Shown here one piece after another: positions 6,581 to 12,908 of a stretch of DNA of 64,000 bases (its first letter is position 1; the number at the start of each line of letters is the position of its first letter). Where the stretch lies: assembly GCF_017052465.1 (NCBI RefSeq), contig NZ_JAFHKT010000139.1:45811-109810 (forward strand), in the 5' to 3' direction. Under the pieces are notes generated by a model that was not told the origin of the DNA, ran no database searches, and was given only the letters and a program-made list of their open reading frames with translations. This DNA comes from Arthrobacter pascens. GTDB taxonomy: Bacteria; Actinomycetota; Actinomycetes; Actinomycetales; Micrococcaceae. The position numbers and the translations under genes were made by a program.

Positions 6581-9148
6581 TCAGGCGTCGAGCTTGGTCA
6601 GCGGCGCGTAGCGCAGCAGCAGCCGCTTCTCGCCGACGTCGAACTTCACCTTCGCCACCGTCTTATCCCCCGCACCTTCCACTGCCAGCACCGTGCCGTT
6701 GCCGAAGCTGGTGTGATTGACCTTGTCACCCACGCTGACCGCGATCACTTCCTTTTGCGGCTGCACCCGGTTTTTCGCGACGGCGGCGGGAACGTCCGCG
6801 TTGAAGCCCGCCGAGGCGTCTGCTTTTCCGCCCCGGGCAGTCCCTGCGCCCCAGAAGGATCCGCCGTAGCGGCTGGAGCCGATCGATGCGCCGCTCCCCC
6901 AGCCGCCCGTCTGCCGGCTGGTGCCCTCGCGCTTCCATTCGACGAGTTCAGCGGGGATCTCCTCCAGGAACTGGCTGGCGGGGTTGTACTGGCTCTGGCC
7001 CCACATGCTCCGGACTTCGGAGCGGGTGACGTACAGCCGCTTCCGGGCACGGGTCAGGCCCACGTAGGCGAGCCGGCGTTCCTCGGCGAGCTCCTTCGGA
7101 TCCGTGGCGGAGCGCTGATGCGGGAAGAGCCCGTGTTCCATCCCGGTGAGGAACACCACGGGGAATTCGAGGCCCTTGGCCGTGTGCAGCGTCATGAGGG
7201 TGACGACGCCCAGGCGCTTGGCCTCGGCCACCGCGGCGGCCATGTCTTCGGCGGTACCCGCGGGGGCGTCCGGGATCTGGTCGGCATCGGCCACGAGGGA
7301 GACCTGTTCCAGGAAGGCGCCCAGTGACCCCTCCGGGTTCTCCTGCTCGTATTCACGCACGACGGCGACGAGTTCCGCCAGGTTCTCCACGCGGGATTCG
7401 TCCTGCGGATCCGTGCTGGAGCGCAGTCCGGCGAGGTAGCCGGTCTGTTCCAGCACCGCTTCGAGCGCGGCGGCTGCGCCGGAGCCGGCGGCGACCTCGG
7501 CGAGGTCGTCGAGGAGCTTCACGAAGCCCAGCACGGCGTTGACCGAGCGGGTGGCCATGCCGGGTGCCTGGTCGGCGCGGCGTGCGGCGTCCATGAAGGA
7601 GGTCCGTTCACGTTCGGCCAAGGCGGCCACAGCGCCCTCGGCACGGTCGCCGATGCCGCGTTTGGGTTCGTTCAGGACGCGGCGGAGGTTGACGTCGTCG
7701 TCGGGGTTGACCAGCACGCGCAGGTAGGCGAGCGCGTCCTTGATTTCCTTGCGCTCGTAGAACCGCGTGCCGCCCACCACCTTGTACGGCAGCCCCACCC
7801 GCACCAGGACGTCCTCAATGGACCGGGACTGCGCGTTGGTGCGGTAGAAGATGGCGACGTCGCCGGGGCGGAGGTTGTCCTCGTCCTGCAGCCGGTCGAT
7901 TTCCTTGGCGATGAACTGTGCTTCGTCGTGTTCGTTTTCGCCCACGTAGCCGATGATCTTGTGGCCTTCGCCCTCCGCGGTCCACAGCCGCTTCTCGGGC
8001 CGGTTCGGGTTGCGCGAAATGACGGAGTTGGCCGCACTCAGGATGTTCTGGGTGGAGCGGTAGTTCTGTTCGAGCTTGATGGTGCGGGCGTCGGGGTAGT
8101 CCTTTTCGAACTCCACGATGTTGCGGATGTCGGCGCCGCGGAAGGCGTAGATGGATTGATCGGAATCGCCCACGACGGTGAGTTCCGCGGCGCCGGGTCC
8201 CTCGCCCACGATTTCCCGGACCAGCGCGTACTGGGCATGGTTGGTGTCCTGGTATTCGTCCACCAGCACGTGCCGGAACCGCCGCCGGTAGGATTCGGCG
8301 AGCGCCGGGAAGGCACGGAACATGTAGACCGTCTCGGCGATGAGGTCATCGAAGTCCATGGCATTCGCCTGGCGCAGGCGCTGGGTGTAGCCCTTGAAGA
8401 CATCGGCCACGGCCTGCTCGAAGGGATCGCTGTGGTTGGCCGAGGACGAATACGCGTCCGCGTCGATCAGTTCGTTCTTGAGGGCCGAGATCTTGTGCTG
8501 GATGGCCTTGGGCGCGAACTTCTTGGGATCCAGGTCCAGGCTCTTGGACACCTGCGTGACAAGCCGCAGGGAGTCCGCGGAGTCATAGATGGAGAAATTG
8601 GACTTCAGCCCCACGTTCGCGGCTTCGCGGCGCAGGATCCGCACGCAGGACGAGTGGAACGTGGAGATCCACATGGTCTTGGCCCGGCCGCCCACGAGGG
8701 CCTCGATGCGTTCCCGCATTTCGGCGGCGGCTTTGTTGGTGAACGTGATGGCCAGGATCTCGCCGTGGTGGGCGCGCCGGGTGGCAATCAGGTAGGCGAT
8801 CCGGTTACTGAGCACGCGTGTCTTGCCCGAGCCCGCACCGGCCACGATCAGCAGTGCGCTGCCGGCGTGTTTGACGGCCTCTTCCTGCTGCGGGTTCAGC
8901 CCCTGCAGCAGGGCGCCGGCGTCAGGCAGAGCGGGCCGGGCCCAGTTGCCGGCCGCACCGCCGTCGGCTCCCGGCAGGGCGGGTTCCGGCTGACCGGGTT
9001 CCTGCTGGCCGGGTTCCCCCGAGATATGGCCTCCGCCGCCGAATTCGGCCGGTGCCAGGCCGGGTTCAGGGCGCGACTTGGTAAGGGCGGCCGTGTGGGT
9101 GCCGGCTTTGAAAGGTCCGTCAGCGTACGGGTCAAACAACATATCCAT
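6581..9148 (-). CDS. pcrA: ATP-dependent DNA helicase PcrA/UvrD
   Basis: Superfamily 1A 3'-5' helicase for repair, replication fork processing and RNA polymerase dislodgement. The product is 855 aa from the ATG at 9148. An Ala/Pro/Gly-rich tail of about 85 residues precedes the core. Motif I is VAGAGSGKTRVLSNR, motif II LVDEYQDTNHAQY, motif III VVGDSDQSIYAFRGA, motif IV LEQNYRST, and motif V/VI region VTLMTLHTAKGLEFPVVF with VGLTRARKRLY. The C-terminus SVGDKVNHTSFGNGTVLAVE is the Tudor-like RNA polymerase-binding domain. A TAGACT -10-like box lies only 10 nt upstream of the start, implying a very short leader. A perfect DnaA box lies 47 bp upstream. Confidence 0.95.
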   Translation of the reverse strand: MDMLFDPYADGPFKAGTHTAALTKSRPEPGLAPAEFGGGGHISGEPGQQEPGQPEPALPGADGGAAGNWARPALPDAGALLQGLNPQQEEAVKHAGSALLIVAGAGSGKTRVLSNRIAYLIATRRAHHGEILAITFTNKAAAEMRERIEALVGGRAKTMWISTFHSSCVRILRREAANVGLKSNFSIYDSADSLRLVTQVSKSLDLDPKKFAPKAIQHKISALKNELIDADAYSSSANHSDPFEQAVADVFKGYTQRLRQANAMDFDDLIAETVYMFRAFPALAESYRRRFRHVLVDEYQDTNHAQYALVREIVGEGPGAAELTVVGDSDQSIYAFRGADIRNIVEFEKDYPDARTIKLEQNYRSTQNILSAANSVISRNPNRPEKRLWTAEGEGHKIIGYVGENEHDEAQFIAKEIDRLQDEDNLRPGDVAIFYRTNAQSRSIEDVLVRVGLPYKVVGGTRFYERKEIKDALAYLRVLVNPDDDVNLRRVLNEPKRGIGDRAEGAVAALAERERTSFMDAARRADQAPGMATRSVNAVLGFVKLLDDLAEVAAGSGAAAALEAVLEQTGYLAGLRSSTDPQDESRVENLAELVAVVREYEQENPEGSLGAFLEQVSLVADADQIPDAPAGTAEDMAAAVAEAKRLGVVTLMTLHTAKGLEFPVVFLTGMEHGLFPHQRSATDPKELAEERRLAYVGLTRARKRLYVTRSEVRSMWGQSQYNPASQFLEEIPAELVEWKREGTSRQTGGWGSGASIGSSRYGGSFWGAGTARGGKADASAGFNADVPAAVAKNRVQPQKEVIAVSVGDKVNHTSFGNGTVLAVEGAGDKTVAKVKFDVGEKRLLLRYAPLTKLDA

Positions 9149-9194
9149 GGTGACTACAAGTCTAGGCGGTGGGGCTGACACTGGATTCCGCCCC

Positions 9195-9203
9195 TGTGGA
9201 TAA
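9195..9203 (-). promoter_or_regulatory. Perfect DnaA box upstream of pcrA
   Basis: The minus strand reads TTATCCACA, the consensus 9-mer. It sits in the 63-bp gap between the phosphatase stop and the pcrA start. Confidence 0.5.
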
Positions 9204-9211
9204 CCGCGGAG

Positions 9212-10060
9212 CTAGTCCACGGAGCCCGACTCGAGGGCCGCCCGCAACTGATGCACCGCCGTCGTGCCCCCTGCCATGAACCATTCCAGGCCGTTCACGG
9301 AGACGCTTCCCACGGCGCCACCGGCGGCGAGCACGATCGCTTTCCCGGGCAGCCAGTCCCATTCGGGGCAGCTGTGCTGGAACCAGCAGCCCAGCTCGCC
9401 GTCGGCCACACGCCCCAGGTCGCATGAACCGGAGCCGAGCATCCGCAGCGTGGCGGCCGACGTTGCCGCGGCATGCCACGGCATGGCGCACATGGGGTCC
9501 GCGAGCCAGCGGGGGTGGATGTAGGTGGCGGCACCGATGTCGGAGAGCGGCGCCGCGCTGCGGCCGGCCCCGTCCGTCTGGAACGATGTGAGGGGATCGC
9601 CGTTGAGGGTGGCCGCGCGTCCCCTGCCGCCCAGCCAGAGCTTGTCCTCCTCCGGCTGGAAGATGGCGCCGAGCAGCACGTCCGAGTCGTCTTTGAGGGC
9701 AATGGCGGAGCACCAGTAGGTGGAGCCGCTCATGAAGTTGTAGGTGCCGTCGACGGGATCGATGACCCATGTGCGGCCGCTGCTTCCGCGCACGGCTGCG
9801 CCTTCCTCGCCGAGGACGCCGTCCTCGGGCCGGCAGCGCTGCAGCTGCTCCAGCACATAGGCCTCGGCGGCGTGGTCTGCCGCTGTGACGATGTCGGACA
9901 CCGACGTTTTCCGCTGGGAGTCAAGTCCCCCCTGCCGCATCATCAGGGCCAGCATTCCGGCTTCGCGGACCAGCGCGGACGCCAGCTCAAAGTCGTCGAG
10001 GGCGGGGCTCAGGTTCGCCGCGCTGTGTTTTCCCAGTTTGTGTCTGCCAAGTTCCGTCAC
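9212..10060 (-). CDS. Inositol monophosphatase family protein
   Basis: Mg-dependent phosphatase of the IMPase/FBPase superfamily, 282 aa. The metal-site motifs are present: GEEG near residue 85, DPVDGTYNF near 101-109 and the C-terminal CPEWDWLPGKAIVLAAGG. Substrates in actinobacteria include inositol-1-phosphate, histidinol phosphate and PAP, and the sequence alone does not separate these. The GTG start is preceded by TAGGCT with 6 nt between, and no Shine-Dalgarno is visible, so the mRNA is probably leaderless. It faces away from the membrane-protein gene at 10180 and shares its upstream repeat region. Confidence 0.85.
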   Translation of the reverse strand: MTELGRHKLGKHSAANLSPALDDFELASALVREAGMLALMMRQGGLDSQRKTSVSDIVTAADHAAEAYVLEQLQRCRPEDGVLGEEGAAVRGSSGRTWVIDPVDGTYNFMSGSTYWCSAIALKDDSDVLLGAIFQPEEDKLWLGGRGRAATLNGDPLTSFQTDGAGRSAAPLSDIGAATYIHPRWLADPMCAMPWHAAATSAATLRMLGSGSCDLGRVADGELGCWFQHSCPEWDWLPGKAIVLAAGGAVGSVSVNGLEWFMAGGTTAVHQLRAALESGSVD

Positions 10061-10066
10061 GTCCCC

Positions 10067-10072
10067 AGCCTA
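10067..10072 (-). promoter_or_regulatory. -10 box (TAGGCT) of a leaderless promoter for the phosphatase gene
   Basis: TAGGCT ends 6 nt before the GTG start, the spacing expected when transcription begins at the start codon. TGTTCA lies 17 bp further upstream as a weak -35. Confidence 0.5.
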
Positions 10073-10077
10073 TCGGC

Positions 10078-10166
10078 GGCCACAGGCAGTGAACAGCCGG
10101 CAGTGAGGCGGCGGGAACAGGCCATGCGGCCCACAGACAGTGAACAAACGGCTGTGAGCCGGCGGG
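10078..10166. repeat. Imperfect direct repeat of about 38 bp between divergent genes
   Basis: Copy 1 (10078-10115) and copy 2 (10128-10166) share the pattern GGCC-ACAG-CAGTGAACA-CGGC-GTGAG-CGGCGGG with a few substitutions. The TGAACA blocks fall near the -35 positions of the two divergent leaderless promoters, so the repeat could be a shared operator or an old duplication. Confidence 0.65.
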
Positions 10167-10167
10167 C

Positions 10168-10173
10168 GATAAT
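10168..10173 (+). promoter_or_regulatory. -10 box (GATAAT) of a leaderless promoter
   Basis: GATAAT is separated by 6 nt from the ATG at 10180, and there is no Shine-Dalgarno sequence. Confidence 0.45.
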
Positions 10174-10179
10174 GGACGC

Positions 10180-10833
10180 ATGGCCAAGACTCCTGCACAG
10201 CGGATCAAGAAGCACGGCGCAAAGGCCGCGGTCCCCCAGCACCACCTGCCGCCGGTGATCAATCCCACCACGGACCGCACTCCGCAGAAGGCCCAGAACA
10301 ACGGCAACCTCATCGTCATCGCGGGTGTGGTGGCCAGCCTGTTCCTCTTCTGGTACCTCCACCTGCTGACGCTTAACCAGCTCACGCAGCTCTCAGGCGG
10401 CCTGCCGATGCCCGATTCCCTCATCGGAGGCTTTGATCCGGGCTTCGTGGAGCAACTGCGCCGCGTCCTGAGCGGCGACGCGATCGGCCAGCTCAACTAC
10501 CTCCATAAAACCGCCGGCACGCTTTTCCCGGTGATCTTCGGCTTCACGTGGCTCCTCCTCATCGGCACCAACGTGGCGCGGAAACCGCTCCGCTGGGCGA
10601 TGTGGTCCCTCCCGCTGCTGTTCGTGGTGGCCCGGCTCTGGGGGAACGTGGCCATCGACGCCATGGTGTCCGCCCCAACGCTCGACGCCGGACAAGTCGC
10701 CCTGGCGTCCTTCCTCACCGTGGCGGGCTGGGTGCTGCTGGTGCTGAGCCTGCTTGCCGGCGGAGCCGCCGTCTTCCTTGGACGCCGTCCCTCGAAGCGT
10801 GCTGCGCAGGCCAGTCCCCCAAACCAGCCCTGA
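10180..10833 (+). CDS. Membrane protein of unknown function (3-4 TM helices)
   Basis: 217 aa. A basic cytoplasmic N-terminus of about 40 residues (MAKTPAQRIKKHGAKAAVPQ) precedes the first helix (LIVIAGVVASLFLFWYLHLL). A soluble segment follows, then helices around TLFPVIFGFTWLLLIG, WSLPLLFVVARLWG and FLTVAGWVLLVLSLLAGGAA. The tail GRRPSKRAAQASPPNQP is basic. I do not recognise a domain. It is transcribed divergently from the phosphatase gene and probably leaderless. It has no obvious operon partner, since the next gene is on the opposite strand. Confidence 0.7.
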   Translation: MAKTPAQRIKKHGAKAAVPQHHLPPVINPTTDRTPQKAQNNGNLIVIAGVVASLFLFWYLHLLTLNQLTQLSGGLPMPDSLIGGFDPGFVEQLRRVLSGDAIGQLNYLHKTAGTLFPVIFGFTWLLLIGTNVARKPLRWAMWSLPLLFVVARLWGNVAIDAMVSAPTLDAGQVALASFLTVAGWVLLVLSLLAGGAAVFLGRRPSKRAAQASPPNQP

Positions 10834-10876
10834 CGCAGGCTCGGCAAGATAGGCACGGGAACATAGGCCCGGGAGA

Positions 10877-11647
10877 CTAGTCCGCGCCGGCCCTGAGCGC
10901 CTTGTGGACCGCACGTTCGTGATGGACGCGCTGGGCCACGACGAGGCCGGCCGCACTCAGGCCGATCGTGATCGGATAGCCCATCAGCCGCTCCAACGTG
11001 CCGGGTTCGGGCACTTTCATGTCGGTCAAACCACCGGTGACCAGAGCGCTGAGGGACACGACCCCGCACGCGAGGATGAACCTGCCCAGCGGCGTCTGCC
11101 CCAGCCACAGCCCGCCCAGCAGCAGCAGCGCGAGGGATCCGGCGGCGAAGTACATGACGGCCCCCGTATAGTGCCACCTGGTGTCCATGTCCTCGGGCAC
11201 CAGCCCCACAATGATGGTTCCGGCGCCGGCCGTTCCGGTGAGGACGCGCGTGCCAACCGCCGCGTACCACGGCACTTCGCCGCTGTGGCTGGCCGCCACC
11301 CGCACTCCGGGCCGGGCGGCAATCCGCAGCAGCGCCGAACTCAGCAGCAGGGCACCCAGCAGCATCCCCATCCCCTGCACCACAAACGAGGCGTTCATCA
11401 GCGGGTGTAGCGGCGAGCAGACGCTCCGTTCATGAAAAACGCCGCAAGAAACGGCGCCGAGGTCGCTGATGAAGCCGGTCCGGCGGTCATAGGGTTCGGG
11501 GCCGGCCCAGGCCCCGATCACGGCCGCCTCCGCCACGAAATACTGGACCACGCTGAGCACGGCCCAGGCACCGATGTACTGCCTCGTGGAGGCGGTGTCG
11601 GGAAGGAATGTTCCCCGGGCGGACGGTGCTTGTGCTGCGGCGGCCAT
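10877..11647 (-). CDS. DUF998-family membrane protein
   Basis: 256 aa with about six or seven hydrophobic helices, for example YIGAWAVLSVVQYFVAEAAV, MNASFVVQGMGMLLGALLL, VGTRVLTGTAGAGTIIVGLV and YFAAGSLALLLLGGLWL. The pattern with GFISDLGAVSCG early and a VPEDMDTRWHYTGA loop between helices fits the DUF998 family of actinobacterial membrane proteins, whose function is unknown. TACGCT lies 6 nt ahead of the ATG with no Shine-Dalgarno, so it is probably leaderless. It stands alone, convergent with the gene at 10180. Confidence 0.8.
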   Translation of the reverse strand: MAAAAQAPSARGTFLPDTASTRQYIGAWAVLSVVQYFVAEAAVIGAWAGPEPYDRRTGFISDLGAVSCGVFHERSVCSPLHPLMNASFVVQGMGMLLGALLLSSALLRIAARPGVRVAASHSGEVPWYAAVGTRVLTGTAGAGTIIVGLVPEDMDTRWHYTGAVMYFAAGSLALLLLGGLWLGQTPLGRFILACGVVSLSALVTGGLTDMKVPEPGTLERLMGYPITIGLSAAGLVVAQRVHHERAVHKALRAGAD

Positions 11648-11653
11648 GCCAAG

Positions 11654-11659
11654 AGCGTA
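11654..11659 (-). promoter_or_regulatory. -10 box (TACGCT) of a leaderless promoter for the DUF998 gene
   Basis: A TANNNT hexamer 6 nt upstream of the ATG, with no ribosome binding site between them. Confidence 0.45.
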
Positions 11660-11677
11660 GTACGTGCCGGTACCTTG

Positions 11678-11683
11678 TATGCT
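11678..11683 (+). promoter_or_regulatory. Possible -10 (TATGCT) for tRNA-Arg
   Basis: TTGTATGCT looks like a -10 about 50 bp before the mature tRNA. No good -35 is visible at 16-18 bp. Confidence 0.3.
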
Positions 11684-11733
11684 TGTAAGCGTGTCCGAAC
11701 GGGCCGGCCCCCAGCTGGCAGCGACGGACGCCC

Positions 11734-11806
11734 GCCCTCGTAGCTCAGTGGATAGAGCACGGCTCTCCTAAAGCCGGTGTCGTTGGTTCGATTCCAATCG
11801 AGGGCA
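11734..11806 (+). tRNA. tRNA-Arg (anticodon CCT)
   Basis: A complete cloverleaf of 73 nt. Acceptor GCCCTCG pairs with CGAGGGC, followed by discriminator A. The D-arm is GCTC/GAGC, and the anticodon stem CGGCT/AGCCG encloses loop CTCCTAA with anticodon CCT at 11767-11769. The T-arm is GTTGG-TTCGATT-CCAAT. CCA is not encoded. It reads the AGG codon. Confidence 0.97.
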
Positions 11807-11807
11807 C

Positions 11808-12344
11808 TTGAATCTGCAGCCGTACTCCGGGCTCCGCGCCTATCTGTTAGGCACGTCGCAGGCAGGCGCGTCCCAGGCAAACGCGTCCCGGGGACGCTGG
11901 TCCGTGGAACGGACCCTTTTCGACCGGGCAGCGGGCATCCGCGGAACCTTTACCGGCGTCGTGATCTTTTCCGAAACGGACGACGGCGGCCAGCTGCGCT
12001 TCCACGAGGAAGGCACCGTGCGCTGGCCTGCTTCGGACGGCGGAACCTTCACCGGCCCTGCCATGCGGGACTACCTCCTCAAGCCCACGGACTCCCCCGA
12101 CGCCCTCGACATGACATTTCCCGACGGCCGCCCGTTCCACAGGATGAGCTTTTCCGTGGACGCAAGCCAGGACCAGCACTGGTGCGATCCCGACACCTAC
12201 CGCGTCAGGTACTCGCTGCTCGGTCCCGACGCCTTCAGCTATGTCTGGGACGTCGCGGGGCCCCGCAAGGACCTGCTGCTGGAATCCGTGCTCCGCCGTC
12301 AGCCTGCGGCACACGATGGCGAACAGTTAGGCTCATACGCGTGA
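11808..12344 (+). CDS. DUF6314 family protein
   Basis: 178 aa, cytoplasmic. The core pattern fits DUF6314: LRAYLLGT, WSVERTLFDRAAGIRGTFTG, LRFHEEGTVRWP, YLLKPTDSPDALDMTFPDGR, then CDPDTYRVRYSLLGPDAFSYVWDV. The function is unknown. The only workable start is TTG at 11808, which is two bases past the end of tRNA-Arg, so the mRNA leader would be the tRNA itself or be lost on tRNA 3' processing. A 14-residue Ala/Ser-rich insertion (SQAGASQANASRGR) follows the first strand. The stop overlaps the Nudix start (GTGA), coupling the two. Confidence 0.75.
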   Translation: MNLQPYSGLRAYLLGTSQAGASQANASRGRWSVERTLFDRAAGIRGTFTGVVIFSETDDGGQLRFHEEGTVRWPASDGGTFTGPAMRDYLLKPTDSPDALDMTFPDGRPFHRMSFSVDASQDQHWCDPDTYRVRYSLLGPDAFSYVWDVAGPRKDLLLESVLRRQPAAHDGEQLGSYA

Positions 12345-12763
12345 ATCCGCGCATCATTGTCTCCGCCGTCTGCGTCTACGACGCCGCCGGACGGCTCCTG
12401 ACCGTCCGCAAGCGCGGCACGGACAAGTTCATGCATCCGGGAGGGAAGCCCGAGCCCGGCGAGACTGCGGTGCAGGCCGCAGCGCGGGAGCTCGAGGAAG
12501 AAGTGGGGATCGTTGTTGACCCGCGCGAGCTGGAGCTCATGGGCGTGTGGCTCGCGGACGCGGCCAATGAGGCGGCAACGGAAATCGAGGCAACTGTGTT
12601 CCGCGCGCCGGGCACCTGGATTGCCCACCCCTCTGCCGAGATCGCGGAAATCCGCTGGCTGGACCTGGCGGCGGAGCTGCCCGCCGACCTCGCGCCCCTG
12701 CTCACGGACCACATCCTGCCGGCGCTGGCCGCACCGGACGCGCGGGGCACCGCCCACACCTGA
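12341..12763 (+). CDS. Nudix hydrolase
   Basis: 140 aa. It begins MNPRIIVSAVCVYDAAGRLL and carries a complete Nudix box, GGKPEPGETAVQAAARELEE followed by EVG, at about residues 30-53, including the REXXEE metal ligands. It hydrolyses a nucleoside-diphosphate-linked substrate that cannot be named from sequence. The GTG start overlaps the DUF6314 stop by 4 bp, and this pairing recurs in Arthrobacter-type genomes as I recall. It is cytoplasmic. Confidence 0.9.
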   Translation: MNPRIIVSAVCVYDAAGRLLTVRKRGTDKFMHPGGKPEPGETAVQAAARELEEEVGIVVDPRELELMGVWLADAANEAATEIEATVFRAPGTWIAHPSAEIAEIRWLDLAAELPADLAPLLTDHILPALAAPDARGTAHT

Positions 12764-12908
12764 CGTCCCTCGTCCCGGCTTCACGGGCCCGCACATCACG
12801 CGTGCCTTCGACCCCTTCCATGCCTTCATCCGCCGCCCAAGGTTTTTCCAACCTGCCCGGCCTAGCCTTCGTCTTGTCGTGGGGGGCTGAAGCCAGACGG
12901 AGGCGTTG

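Noticed and set aside
7928..9178. Plus-strand open frame of 416 codons
   Set aside because: Antisense shadow of pcrA.
11734..11806. tRNA-Arg as the attachment site of an integrated element
   Set aside because: No integrase, no repeated tRNA 3' end and no foreign gene block follow; the next genes have normal composition.
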